Source: Niallia circulans NBRC 13626 (GTDB taxonomy: Bacteria > Bacillota > Bacilli > Bacillales > Cytobacillaceae). From it: 64,000 bases of DNA. Below are positions 7,871 through 16,964 of this stretch, one piece after another. The stretch is from positions 1 to 64,000 of the forward strand of contig NZ_BCVE01000020.1 of NCBI RefSeq assembly GCF_001591585.1. The letters are read 5' to 3'. The notes beneath the pieces are model-generated. The model had not been told where the DNA came from and searched no databases. It saw only the letters and a program-made list of their open reading frames with translations. The number at the start of each line of letters is the position of its first letter. Position 1 is the first letter of the stretch. A program made the translations under genes and the position numbers.

Positions 7871-8608
7871 TTATTGACTGTCCCCCATACCTGTATAGTT
7901 ACGTACGTTTTCATAACTAGAAGCCGTGTCTACATTTTCAATACGTTTTTTTCCTTCAGAGGCCCATAGAAATCCGCGGCGCATAATGAGTGAAACTTCT
8001 GGCATAGCAACGATATTAGCTTGATGCCCTAATGAATTATAAAACACATTTCCCAAGCCCCAGCGTTTGGTCCAAACTACAGGCATATCTACTGCTTTAT
8101 TGGCAGAGTGTGGTCCATGAATAACCGGGAAGCGGGTGGTAGCGAGCACTTCAACGGCAGGATCGTAATGAAGATAATATTGCTCACTAGTAACTTTAAA
8201 ATCCGAGAGCCCCTCTAATAGTGGACTAGAAGTATGTTTTATATTGACCATGTACTCTACGCCATCATTTCCAGGATGGGCAACCCAATTACCGCCAGTC
8301 ATAAATTGCCAGTCAACATTATTACGAAAGGAATCACACATTCCACCATGGCATCCAGCTAGACCAACACCAGAAGCTACTGCTTCAGAAATATTTAAGA
8401 TATACTTTTTTTCAATTTCTCCCATTGTCCAGTGGGGAACAATTAGATCTAACCCTTTTAATTTTTCTTTGTCTGCGTAGGAGTCTAATGAATTAGATAC
8501 TTCTACTTGGAAGTTCTCTTCTTCGAGGATTCTTTTAAAAATTTCTGCTATCTGTTCAGGCTGATGACCATCCCAGCCACCCCAAACGATTAATGCATTT
8601 TTTTTCAT
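7871..8608 (-). CDS. ThuA-like domain protein
   Basis: A 245-residue protein of the ThuA (trehalose utilisation A) family, a class I glutamine-amidotransferase-like fold. VWGGWDGHQPEQI is at residues 8-20, and GCHGGMCDSF at 85-94 carries the Cys-His pair at the nucleophile-elbow position. Later blocks are SEQYYLHYDP and RWGLGNVFYNSLGH. In rhizobia ThuA and the oxidoreductase ThuB act in 3-keto-disaccharide catabolism; here it sits between two ThuB-like oxidoreductases. It has a good ribosome site (AAGGGAG). A role in keto-sugar breakdown is inferred from family and context. Confidence 0.88.
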   Translation of the reverse strand: MKKNALIVWGGWDGHQPEQIAEIFKRILEEENFQVEVSNSLDSYADKEKLKGLDLIVPHWTMGEIEKKYILNISEAVASGVGLAGCHGGMCDSFRNNVDWQFMTGGNWVAHPGNDGVEYMVNIKHTSSPLLEGLSDFKVTSEQYYLHYDPAVEVLATTRFPVIHGPHSANKAVDMPVVWTKRWGLGNVFYNSLGHQANIVAMPEVSLIMRRGFLWASEGKKRIENVDTASSYENVRNYTGMGDSQ

Positions 8609-8634
8609 AGTATAAGCAACTCCCTTAACTTTTT

Positions 8635-9795
8635 TTAAACGTCAGAAATTCGTATCCATTGACGATTTTGAATGGATAAATCAACGGCTTCTAAGACTTC
8701 CTGGCACTTTACACCATCACGGAAGTTCGGAACAGGCTGTCGATCTTGCCGGAAGGATTCCATAAGTTCAACCATCTCGTGAATAAATGTATGCTCATAG
8801 CCAATCGTATGCCCTGGCGGCCACCAATTTTCAGCAAAGGCGTGCGAAGGGTCAGTTGCTAATACACGGCGAAATCCTTGCACATCCTCCTTATCATCTG
8901 TGAAATACACTTGTAGCTCATTCATTCGTTCAAAATCGAAGATAACGCTTCCTTTACTTCCGTTGATTTCAAAAGAATTTGTACAGCGATGCCCTGTAGC
9001 AAAACGGGTAGCTTCAAAGCTTCCTAAAGCACCGTTCGCAAAACGAGCCAAAAATAGTGTCGCGTCATCTACAGTCACTTCAGCTTTTTTATCACTATCA
9101 CTACCTTTTGCTGATAAGCCCATCATCTGTGAAGGAATTGGCCGTTCTTTTATAAAGGTCTCATTCATACCGATAACTTCTGTAATATCTCCGATTAAAT
9201 AGTGAGACAGATCTATGAGATGCGCTCCAAGATCCCCATGAGAACCGGAACCAGCAATTTCCTTTTGAAGTCTCCATGCTAGAGGGAAATTGGGATCTAC
9301 AAGCCAATCCTGTAAAAACCAAGCACGGAAATGATAGATCTCTCCAAGACGTCCTTCTTCTATAAGTTTCTTAGCGAGCATAACAGCAGGGGCAAAGCGA
9401 TAGTTAAATCCAACCATATGTTTGATACCAGCAGATTCCACTAAATCAAGCATTTCACGTGAGTCTTCCAATGTAAGCGCTAACGGTTTTTCACAAAAAA
9501 CATGCTTGCCGGCCTTAGCAGCGGCAATAGTAATTTCTTTATGTACATTACTAGGTGCGTTTATATCGATTAAATCAATGTCATCTCGTTCTAGGAGGCT
9601 CTTCCAGTCGGTTGTATATTCCTCCCAGCCAAATTGTTTGGCTGCAACTGTCACACCATTTTGATCTCGCCCACAAATAACCTTCATTTCAGGATGAACA
9701 GTATTTGGGAAAAAGAGTGGAAGATCCCGATAAGCGTGACTGTGTGCTTTACCCATAAATTTATAGCCGACCATTCCAATTCGAAGTTTTTCCAT
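8635..9795 (-). CDS. Gfo/Idh/MocA family oxidoreductase (2)
   Basis: A 386-residue dehydrogenase and the first gene of the operon. MEKLRIGMVGYKFMGKAHSH opens the Rossmann fold, EKPLAL is the catalytic lysine motif near residue 95, and GSGSHGDLGAHLIDLSHYL is the typical active-site helix near 175-193. The ATG at 9795 is chosen because AAGGAGA lies just upstream. A longer N-terminal frame reaching 9909 would start in the promoter region of the divergent regulator and adds unrelated hydrophobic residues. Likely an NAD(P)-linked sugar or polyol dehydrogenase of the ThuB/YcjS type. Confidence 0.9.
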   Translation of the reverse strand: MEKLRIGMVGYKFMGKAHSHAYRDLPLFFPNTVHPEMKVICGRDQNGVTVAAKQFGWEEYTTDWKSLLERDDIDLIDINAPSNVHKEITIAAAKAGKHVFCEKPLALTLEDSREMLDLVESAGIKHMVGFNYRFAPAVMLAKKLIEEGRLGEIYHFRAWFLQDWLVDPNFPLAWRLQKEIAGSGSHGDLGAHLIDLSHYLIGDITEVIGMNETFIKERPIPSQMMGLSAKGSDSDKKAEVTVDDATLFLARFANGALGSFEATRFATGHRCTNSFEINGSKGSVIFDFERMNELQVYFTDDKEDVQGFRRVLATDPSHAFAENWWPPGHTIGYEHTFIHEMVELMESFRQDRQPVPNFRDGVKCQEVLEAVDLSIQNRQWIRISDV

Positions 9796-9857
9796 AGCGT
9801 GTCTCCTTTTCATATAATAAAATAACGATGTTACCAATAAATCTATCATCAATAGGT

Positions 9858-9886
9858 TTGACACAACAAGTAAAAACTTATATAAT
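9858..9886 (+). promoter_or_regulatory. consensus sigma-A promoter of AraC gene
   Basis: TTGACA (9858-9863), 17 bp, TATAAT (9881-9886): both hexamers perfect with ideal spacing, 43 nt upstream of the AraC start. The promoter for the divergent sugar operon must overlap this 130-bp gap. Confidence 0.85.
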
Positions 9887-9928
9887 CCTAGACAAAATTT
9901 AGTATTCACTAAAGGATGGTTTTTTCGT

Positions 9929-10732
9929 ATGTTAATATATGAAGCACACCATTTTAATTTAATAGCAAACTATCAAACGGTTGATTTAAACTTTCCAAGT
10001 CATCTGCACCGTTGCTTTGAAGTATTATTCCTCCTTGAGGGAGAAATGGAAGTTATTATTAGTCAAAAAAATTATCATGTGAGGGCTGGACAATTTTTAT
10101 TAATATTGCCTTATGAAATTCATTCATTTATTACAAAATCTCATTCTCGTGCTAATATTTGTGTCTTTTCGCCTGAATATGTCCCCACTTTTTATAAGAT
10201 GATAGAAAATAGTTCCCTGAAAAATCCGATTTTCAACCTATCATTGGCAGCCAATACCCTGTTCACTAAGGCGCTTTTTAACGATAATGCAAATCTTCTT
10301 GAACAAAAAGCATCTCTTTATCTGTTATTATCTGAGCTAATGGAACAAACAAGCTTAATTCAAGGAGAAAAGCAAGATCAAGATTTATTACATAAATTAT
10401 TAACTTACATCCAGAATCATTTTACCGAAGCCATTTCTTTAAAAAATATCGCTAGTAACTTGGGGTACAATTATAATTACTTATCGAAATATTTCAACAA
10501 CAATGTTAATATGTCTTTTGTTGATTTTTTAAACGGAACAAGAGTGAATCATGCATCCTATCTTTTAATTTATTCAGATAAAAATATCTCGGAGATAGCT
10601 TTTTTATGTGGTTATGAAAGTATACGTTCATTCAATCGAAACTTTCTAAAGATAAAACAATGTACACCAAAGGAGTATCGAGAAAGGCACCCTCGGCAGT
10701 TTAGTGATCTGGATCCTTTTCTTACTATCTGA
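9929..10732 (+). CDS. AraC family transcriptional regulator
   Basis: A 267-residue regulator. The N-terminal cupin-like sensor domain (HLHRCFEVLFLLEGEMEVII near residues 26-45, then GQFLLILPYEIHSF) is followed by a two-helix-turn-helix AraC domain from about 165: LKNIASNLGYNYNYLSKYFN and ISEIAFLCGYESIRSFNRNF, ending FLKIKQCTPKEYRERH. It is divergent from the oxidoreductase/ThuA operon with a shared 133-bp promoter region, so it most likely activates that operon in response to a sugar. It has its own consensus promoter. Confidence 0.92.
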   Translation: MLIYEAHHFNLIANYQTVDLNFPSHLHRCFEVLFLLEGEMEVIISQKNYHVRAGQFLLILPYEIHSFITKSHSRANICVFSPEYVPTFYKMIENSSLKNPIFNLSLAANTLFTKALFNDNANLLEQKASLYLLLSELMEQTSLIQGEKQDQDLLHKLLTYIQNHFTEAISLKNIASNLGYNYNYLSKYFNNNVNMSFVDFLNGTRVNHASYLLIYSDKNISEIAFLCGYESIRSFNRNFLKIKQCTPKEYRERHPRQFSDLDPFLTI

Positions 10733-10847
10733 TTTCTAAATCAAGGTTTTAAGGTATGAGACTTTTAGTTTGTATGCATGTGCTTTTGACATTCCACGCA
10801 AGAAGTTTTGATCTGCTTAAGTAAATGAAATGGACTTGGAAAAGAAA

Positions 10848-10885
10848 AATAAGACTGTCCACTTTTTGCGGACAGTCTTATTTTT
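10848..10885 (+). terminator. terminator of AraC gene
   Basis: Stem AATAAGACTGTCC / GGACAGTCTTATT with a 9-nt loop then TTTTT. It lies about 115 nt after the AraC stop codon. Confidence 0.85.
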
Positions 10886-11033
10886 AAACAGTTGATGAAG
10901 AGGAAGAATAGTCTTTCCATTCGGCTATATAGAAGGGAATAAAGGACAATAAAAAAGAAGCTCGTAGCATCCACTAAGTTTATTTCCTTTGTATAGAACT
11001 TATGGCAGCTCGGTTCTTCTGTTATTTAATCTA

Positions 11034-11114
11034 TTACTTTAAAATATTTGAAGCAATTACAACGATAATTATAACAGAGAGAATAAGTATGGCTGTCCTT
11101 TTGTTGTCTTTCAT
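11034..11114 (-). CDS. putative 26-residue membrane peptide
   Basis: A short frame MKDNKRTAILILSVIIIVVI followed by ASNILK: a basic N-terminus and one hydrophobic helix. The ribosome site AAGAGGTG lies seven bases before the ATG. Such single-helix peptides are common in Bacillus but usually unannotated. No toxin/antitoxin antisense RNA was identified. Function unknown. Confidence 0.45.
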   Translation of the reverse strand: MKDNKRTAILILSVIIIVVIASNILK

Positions 11115-11287
11115 TTAAACACCTCTTATAAAATAACAAGTATTATAAATTTCATAAAGATAACCATTAACTATATTGCGCTATTCTTCCCCAGAAGACT
11201 TATATATATCCAATAGCGTTAATCCATCTTGAATCAACGAACCTGGTTACTTTACATGTAATGCTGCAAATAATTTTACTGATAAGA

Positions 11288-11827
11288 TTAATTTTTTAAA
11301 TTATCCAGTATAACATTTATTACTTCTGCTGCTTGTAAGGTACCATCAATAACAAAGTCTGCATCAGGTTTAATTGTTTCAAGCATATTTAGATAACCAC
11401 GCCTACCTCTAGAAGTGTAATTTTTCATCTCCGATAAAATATCCTCCGTTGAGCTATTGCAAAAATCTCTAGTTACTCTCCGTGCCAATGCAATGTCTAA
11501 TGGAGTATCAATAAATATGGAGAAATCAATGAATTTACTTACTTGACTATGTTTATAAGAAAATGGAAAGTCTAAGATTATATAATCAAGCGATTCCGTT
11601 AATAAAACTTGTAAGTCCTTTATTAAAGGACTTACATCCCAATCATTAGCGTCTCCTCCATTATCTACCCAGTTAATAATATCATCTGGACCATTGAAAT
11701 TATATTCATCAAAGAACAGTATCTTTGAATTATGTAATTTCTGATTTAATAGCTTGGTTATTGTTGTTTTTCCTCCTCCAGATACAGCAGAAATGGCAAT
11801 AACAAATTGTGTTTTTTCTTTTATCAT
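11288..11827 (-). CDS. P-loop nucleoside/uridine kinase-like protein
   Basis: A 179-residue kinase-like NTPase. The Walker A motif AVSGGGKTT is at residues 14-22, FFDEYNF near 37-43 resembles the substrate-binding segment of uridine kinases, and FIDTPLDIALARRVTRDF near 107-124 carries the arginine-rich lid. GGAGG precedes the ATG at 11827; the upstream in-frame ATG overlaps it. The family (uridine kinase-like, often annotated AAA family ATPase) phosphorylates small hydroxyl substrates. The substrate is unknown. Monocistronic accessory gene. Confidence 0.75.
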   Translation of the reverse strand: MIKEKTQFVIAISAVSGGGKTTITKLLNQKLHNSKILFFDEYNFNGPDDIINWVDNGGDANDWDVSPLIKDLQVLLTESLDYIILDFPFSYKHSQVSKFIDFSIFIDTPLDIALARRVTRDFCNSSTEDILSEMKNYTSRGRRGYLNMLETIKPDADFVIDGTLQAAEVINVILDNLKN

Positions 11828-12100
11828 ATCGGCCTCCATTCACTTTAATAATATATTTATTCTTTATTAATCCAAATTTTCCCTGCTTGCGCTAATCTGC
11901 CCTGTTTATTATATAAGAATATTTTCCACACAACACTAGAGGAACTGCTTTAATTGATCAATAAGCGCAGTTATATAGGGATAACCTAATAGTTAGTAAA
12001 CAAAGCCTATGACTTTCTTAATAAAGGCCTTAAATAGTCAAATTTTCAGACTACTAAGTACAAGCCATTACTTCATATAGATTAATGAGGTGATGACAAC

Positions 12101-12178
12101 TTGAAGATCAACATTATCGAAGGTCCTAATACGAATAAAGTTATCCAAGATTGCTATCATTATATTGTAAAGAAATAA
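12101..12178 (+). CDS. small ORF preceding the recombinase stub
   Basis: A 25-codon frame (TTG start, GAGGTGATG ribosome site) reading KINIIEGPNTNKVIQDCYHY then IVKK and a stop. Short proteins with this kind of beginning often lie directly upstream of large serine recombinases in Firmicutes. It ends 19 nt before the recombinase start and may itself be truncated. Assignment is by position and from memory of the family. Confidence 0.4.
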   Translation: MKINIIEGPNTNKVIQDCYHYIVKK

Positions 12179-12197
12179 AGAGAGGAGCAAAATAACC

Positions 12198-12260
12198 TTG
12201 ATAGGGATTTACGCAAGGGTGTCGACAGAGGAACAATTAAAGGGGTTCAGCATCTCAAGT
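12198..12260 (+). pseudogene. serine recombinase, N-terminal stub
   Basis: After a GAGGAG ribosome site and a TTG start the frame reads IGIYARVSTEEQLKGFSISS, the catalytic N-terminus of resolvase/SpoIVCA-type serine recombinases (Tyr-Ala-Arg-Val-Ser with the nucleophile Ser). Homology then stops abruptly. The frame runs on for about 110 codons of unrelated low-complexity sequence, so all the rest of the catalytic and DNA-binding domains is missing. A deletion has fused the stub to other DNA near 12,260. It marks a former mobile element or excised prophage-like element. Confidence 0.75.
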
Positions 12261-12425
12261 CTCTTTTCATTGACCAGCAAACACTCTTTTACCTTTTTTC
12301 TCGGTCTCTCTTCCTTCCGGGCACAGAGCCCGTTTCTCTGTTACCTTCTCCCTCTTCTCCTCTTCCTTTCAAGCGCAGATCGTGATAACAACAAACATCA
12401 TAAAGCAATCTTTAAACAAATAAAA

Positions 12426-12479
12426 AACCCAAACAATTATACGAAGTTTCCACAGCCAATTCCTATAAGTTCGGGTGTT
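12426..12479 (-). repeat. CAATTATACG hairpin family, copy 1 (degenerate)
   Basis: Left arm AACCCAAACAATTATACGAA is intact; the right arm (TATAAGTTCGGGTGTT) is partly lost. It sits 44 nt past the yrhC stop codon on the minus strand, matching the 3'-end position of the other four copies. Confidence 0.6.
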
Positions 12480-12522
12480 GCTTTAGCTGGCATCTCATTG
12501 TCTAACATCCTTTTCCTCTCCA

Positions 12523-12762
12523 TCACGATTCTTTCCATTTATCCAAAAGTTTTTTTAATTTCTTCGCTTTGGCAAAGAATAAAATCGAAACACTTAAGAA
12601 GACAATCGAAGTAATAAGCATGCCCTCATTATAACCTGTTACCTTATCCATTTTAGGAATAATTACTCCTATATAAAAAAATGCTCCAACAGCTAGCAAA
12701 ACGGTGCCAAATTGCTGATAATCAGATATCTTATCTGTTAAAATTTTTATCTTTTTCTCCAT
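12523..12762 (-). CDS. yrhC: YrhC family small membrane protein
   Basis: A 79-residue protein with two membrane helices (about 17-36 and 45-63) and basic ends. ISDYQQFGTVLLAVGAFFYI and GVIIPK match the B. subtilis YrhC pattern, and the gene has the same place as there, right after mccB. The ribosome site GGGGAAG precedes the ATG. Its biochemical role is unknown; its position ties it to the methionine-to-cysteine operon. The stop codon lies inside a 15-bp sequence repeated at 12,871. Confidence 0.82.
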   Translation of the reverse strand: MEKKIKILTDKISDYQQFGTVLLAVGAFFYIGVIIPKMDKVTGYNEGMLITSIVFLSVSILFFAKAKKLKKLLDKWKES

Positions 12763-12894
12763 TTCTTCCCCTACTTTCTACTAAACTATATAATTACCAT
12801 AACATAGGAATAGTAGAATAAGCTTTATGAAATCAATAGCTAAATTGTGATATTATGGAAATATTATTGTTCTCCATCACGATTCATCCATAAA

Positions 12895-12933
12895 AAAGAG
12901 ATTTACAAATAGGTTTACTATCCATAAATCTCT
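12895..12933 (-). terminator. hairpin after mccB
   Basis: AAGAGATTTA / TAAATCTCTT with a loop of about 19 nt, ten bases past the mccB stop codon. On the minus strand it is followed by an A-rich rather than T-rich tract (ATGGATGAATC), so it may be an RNA-stabilising hairpin or a weak terminator before yrhC. Confidence 0.5.
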
Positions 12934-12942
12934 TGTCAATCA

Positions 12943-14076
<1,134 letters not shown>

Positions 14077-15000
14077 TTAAATCCCTCCATTAAATATTTT
14101 TTTGCTCATATAACGATCACTTGAGTCTGGAAAAACTACAACGATATTACTGCCACTTTCTGCTCTCTGCGCTTCCTGTACAGCGGCATATAAAGCGGCT
14201 CCAGAGGAACTTCCTACAAGCAAACCTTCTTTTTGAGCTGCAAGCTTCACATACTCAAATGCATCTAAATCAGAAACGGTATAAATTTGGTCAAAATAGC
14301 GGGTATCCATATAGGCTGGTATGAATTCCATCCCAATTCCTTCCGTTTTATGTGGTCCACTTTTCCCACCATTTAAAATAGAGCCTTCTGGTTCTACTAC
14401 TACCGCTTTGACAGCTGGATTTTGTTCTTTTAAATAGCGGGCTGTTCCCATAAAAGTACCGCCTGTGCCAGCACCAGCAACAAATATGTCAACCTGATGA
14501 TTTAATTGCTCCCATATTTCTGGCCCCAGTGTTTTATAATAAGTATTTGGATTTGCTTCATTTTCAAATTGTCCTGGTACATAAGCATTAGGTATGTTCC
14601 GCTGCAACTCTCTCGCTTTTTCAATTGCCCCTTGCATGCCTAAGGAAGTAGGCGTATGAATTATCTCCGCCCCTAATGCCTTCATAATTTCCTGCTTTTC
14701 GATACTAAATTTTTCAGGAACACAAACTATTACCTTTATTCCTGTATTTAATGCGGCAAGAGCTAGCCCAATACCTGTATTACCGGCAGTAGGCTCGATA
14801 ATGGTTCCACCTTTAGTAAGCTTTCCACTCTTTATCGCTTCTTGAATTAATTCATAACCCAGTCTATCTTTTATGCTTCCACCCGGATTACAAAATTCTA
14901 ATTTCGCATATAAATGAACATTTTTAGGTAATGAAAAATGAGTCAATTCAAGCATTGGTGTATGACCTATTAACTCATGTACATTTCGATAAACATTCAA
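14077..15000 (-). CDS. mccA: cystathionine beta-synthase, O-acetylserine-dependent
   Basis: A 307-residue PLP-dependent beta-replacement enzyme joining homocysteine and O-acetylserine (MccA/YrhA). The PLP lysine is in NPGGSIKDRLG near residues 37-47, followed by PTAGNTGIGLALAA near 67 and the phosphate loop GAGTGGTFMG near 173-182. A TTG at 15000 is the best start: GGGAGG lies eight bases upstream, and the alternative GTG overlaps that site. This gives the same length as the B. subtilis protein. Second-last step of the pathway begun by YrrT and MtnN. Confidence 0.94.
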   Translation of the reverse strand: MNVYRNVHELIGHTPMLELTHFSLPKNVHLYAKLEFCNPGGSIKDRLGYELIQEAIKSGKLTKGGTIIEPTAGNTGIGLALAALNTGIKVIVCVPEKFSIEKQEIMKALGAEIIHTPTSLGMQGAIEKARELQRNIPNAYVPGQFENEANPNTYYKTLGPEIWEQLNHQVDIFVAGAGTGGTFMGTARYLKEQNPAVKAVVVEPEGSILNGGKSGPHKTEGIGMEFIPAYMDTRYFDQIYTVSDLDAFEYVKLAAQKEGLLVGSSSGAALYAAVQEAQRAESGSNIVVVFPDSSDRYMSKKIFNGGI

Positions 15001-15098
15001 ACTCCACACCTCCCACTTATTTTCCCCCTATATAACAAGTTTCTTCCTAACCAAAAAATTCTTTAAACTTATTATTCACAGTTGTTTACTCGCATTTA

Positions 15099-15137
15099 AA
15101 AAGAAAGAAAGGAAGGGTTTCCCCTTCTGTCCTTCTT
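15099..15137 (-). terminator. hairpin between mtnN and mccA
   Basis: AGAAGG...GAAGGGG / CCCTTCCTTTCTT then TCTTTTT on the minus strand, overlapping the mtnN stop. It may attenuate read-through into mccA. The stem is imperfect. Confidence 0.45.
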
Positions 15138-15829
15138 TATATTCTTTCAACTATTCCTAATACGAGATTTGCTGAATGAACAGCCGCCTTTTCTAAATAT
15201 TGGTCAAAAGATAAATGGGATTCCTTCCCAGCAATATCAGATAAAGAGCGAATAATAACAAATGGAATATTATGTTGATAAGCAACCTGAGCGATTGCAG
15301 CTGCTTCCATTTCAACAGCTTGAAGATTCTCAAATTTTGATTTAATAAAGGCTGCCTTTTCTGGTTGATTGATAAAAGAGTCACCAGTTGTAATTAAACC
15401 TGTTACTACAGAATGATTGCCAATTTCCTTTGCACTTTGTTCTGCTGCGGCAATTAACCTTTCATTCGCCTTAAAGCTTGCTGGCATTTGTGGAACTTGG
15501 CCGTATTCATAACCAAAAATAGTGGCATCTACGTCATGATGACGTACTTCATTCGAAATAACAACGTCTCCAACTTCAAGTGTTGGATTTAATCCTCCTG
15601 CTGAACCCGTATTGATTAAATAGTCTGGTTTAAATGTTTGCAATAGAATTGTTGTACTCATTGCTGCATTCACTTTTCCTATGCCGGAACGAAGTAAAAC
15701 AACCTCTTTCCCAAATAATTCACCTTCAATAAACTGAAATCCAACGTTTGTCTGTTCTTTTTTATTTGCTATTTTTGCACGTAATAAAGTTACTTCTTCT
15801 TCCATTGCACCGATTATTGCGATTTTCAA
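15137..15829 (-). CDS. mtnN: 5'-methylthioadenosine/S-adenosylhomocysteine nucleosidase
   Basis: A 230-residue nucleosidase (Pfs family) that removes adenine from SAH and methylthioadenosine, producing S-ribosylhomocysteine for Lux[13 protein letters not shown] is at residues 6-17, GSAGGLNP near 76, [13 protein letters not shown] near 170 with the substrate-binding Glu, and RSLSDIAG near 193 with the catalytic Asp. The start is TTG after AGAGGTAAGTG. It lies one base downstream of yrrT, in the conserved cysteine-recycling operon. Confidence 0.95.
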   Translation of the reverse strand: MKIAIIGAMEEEVTLLRAKIANKKEQTNVGFQFIEGELFGKEVVLLRSGIGKVNAAMSTTILLQTFKPDYLINTGSAGGLNPTLEVGDVVISNEVRHHDVDATIFGYEYGQVPQMPASFKANERLIAAAEQSAKEIGNHSVVTGLITTGDSFINQPEKAAFIKSKFENLQAVEMEAAAIAQVAYQHNIPFVIIRSLSDIAGKESHLSFDQYLEKAAVHSANLVLGIVERI

Positions 15830-15830
15830 T

Positions 15831-16481
15831 TCACTTACCTCTTTCGCTTATTTTTTCCCCTTCCATCATCCATACAAAGTCGTTCATCTTCTCAAAATAT
15901 GTGGAAAAACCGTTCTTCTCTAAAATTTCAGTTAGAATGGGAATTGTTGTATAATACTCTCTTTGCAAGTCTTCTGCTAAATGATGCTGCTCTTTCTCCT
16001 TGGCATTCTTAATTGCCTCATTGTACGCATCTTTAGTGACATACATGGTATCTGCAAACACTATTTTACCACCTAAAGGGAGGAGATTACTATACTGTTT
16101 AACCGCTTCTTCTTTTTCTTGATCGGTTAAGTGATGAAAAGCATAAGTACTTACAAAAGTATCTGGTTGGTGATCTAGTTTAAAGTGAAGAAAATCCCCA
16201 TCTATTATTGTTGCTTTTGTATTAATTTTCTCCAGCGCCAACTTCCTCATCGCAGGCGATGGTTCTATGGCAGTAACCGTTAAACCCTTCTCAATCAGTT
16301 TAACAGTTAGATTTCCTGTACCTGACCCAAATTCAACAACATGCCCTGTGGCGCGTTCTGCCACCATTTTTAATATATAATCGTACTTATGAAAAACAGC
16401 TTCGTATTCTTTATTGTTAGTGAGACTGTCATCGTAAGAATCCGCCCATTGTTCAAAAATCTCAAGAAACTCTTTTCCCAT
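15831..16481 (-). CDS. yrrT: SAM-dependent methyltransferase YrrT
   Basis: A 216-residue class I methyltransferase. [16 protein letters not shown] near residues 48-63 is the SAM-binding motif I, followed by [11 protein letters not shown] and [17 protein letters not shown]. It is the first gene of the yrrT-mtnN-mccA-mccB-yrhC operon, the same order as in B. subtilis (minus luxS). The methyl acceptor is unknown; its place next to the SAH nucleosidase suggests it feeds SAH recycling. GGGGTG lies upstream of the ATG, and a CymR-like operator lies further upstream. Confidence 0.93.
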   Translation of the reverse strand: MGKEFLEIFEQWADSYDDSLTNNKEYEAVFHKYDYILKMVAERATGHVVEFGSGTGNLTVKLIEKGLTVTAIEPSPAMRKLALEKINTKATIIDGDFLHFKLDHQPDTFVSTYAFHHLTDQEKEEAVKQYSNLLPLGGKIVFADTMYVTKDAYNEAIKNAKEKEQHHLAEDLQREYYTTIPILTEILEKNGFSTYFEKMNDFVWMMEGEKISERGK

Positions 16482-16508
16482 AGCATTGCACCCCTGTTAT
16501 CTTAAATA

Positions 16509-16538
16509 TATAATTCCTATAAGTATACTATGGTTTTA
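16509..16538 (-). promoter_or_regulatory. candidate CymR operator of the yrrT operon
   Basis: On the minus strand the segment contains TAAAACCATAG, TATACT and TATAGGAATTATA. GGAAT preceded by AT and a distal ACC half fits the Bacillus CymR box as I remember it, though the spacing is off by about one base from the consensus I recall. TATACT could be the -10 box, so a bound repressor would cover the promoter. CymR itself is encoded at 37432-37851. Confidence 0.45.
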
Positions 16539-16713
16539 AATATTTCTTGTTCTTAATTTATCATATCTTTCTTTTTGTAATCAAGATGTTAAAAATAGTA
16601 AGTTTATTCCCTATTTTCAATCTTTTATCAGACTGTTTTTATGTATTATTATTATTCCATTGTCTTCTTATGTTATGATATTTTTACTGTTAGGAAGAAA
16701 GGAAGTTTTAAGC

Positions 16714-16926
16714 ATGAATATCCAATTAGAAATGATAGAAGATAAGGTAGAGTTTTTTGAAGGAGAGAGTCTAAAAGCAATCGAGAAAAAAATCAATGAA
16801 CAAGTAGAAGTCAATAAAGCTATATTGCTATCAGTACACTCTGTCGCCCATCAAGTTACTTTACTAGAGAATGGTCGGCCTTATTACACAGCCGTTGTCC
16901 ATTTTAAAATGAAAAAGCAGTTTTAA
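16714..16926 (+). CDS. yrzA: DUF2536 family protein YrzA
   Basis: A 70-residue protein starting MNIQLEMIEDKVEFFEGESL, with INEQVEVNKAILLSVHSVAH and YYTAVVHF at the end: the DUF2536/YrzA signature. The ATG at 16714 follows a GGAAGAAAGGAAG tract, and earlier in-frame starts have no such site. It is divergent from yrrT and convergent with yrrS, the same placement as in B. subtilis. Small, soluble, function unknown. Confidence 0.85.
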   Translation: MNIQLEMIEDKVEFFEGESLKAIEKKINEQVEVNKAILLSVHSVAHQVTLLENGRPYYTAVVHFKMKKQF

Positions 16927-16935
16927 ACAAAAAAA

Positions 16936-16960
16936 GAACTGGAGCTTTATTCTCCAGTTC
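16936..16960. terminator. bidirectional hairpin between yrzA and yrrS
   Basis: GAACTGGAG / CTCCAGTTC with a 7-nt loop, preceded by AAAAAAA and adjacent to both stop codons. On the minus strand it is followed by a T-run, so it terminates yrrS; it lies ten bases after yrzA. Confidence 0.8.
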
Positions 16961-16964
16961 GAGT

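Noticed and set aside
10765-10974. 69-codon minus-strand frame after the AraC gene
   Set aside because: It runs through the AraC terminator hairpin and has no ribosome site.
12261-12614. Continuation of the recombinase frame as a longer protein
   Set aside because: After about 20 residues there is no recombinase similarity; the rest is low-complexity and overlaps yrhC on the other strand.
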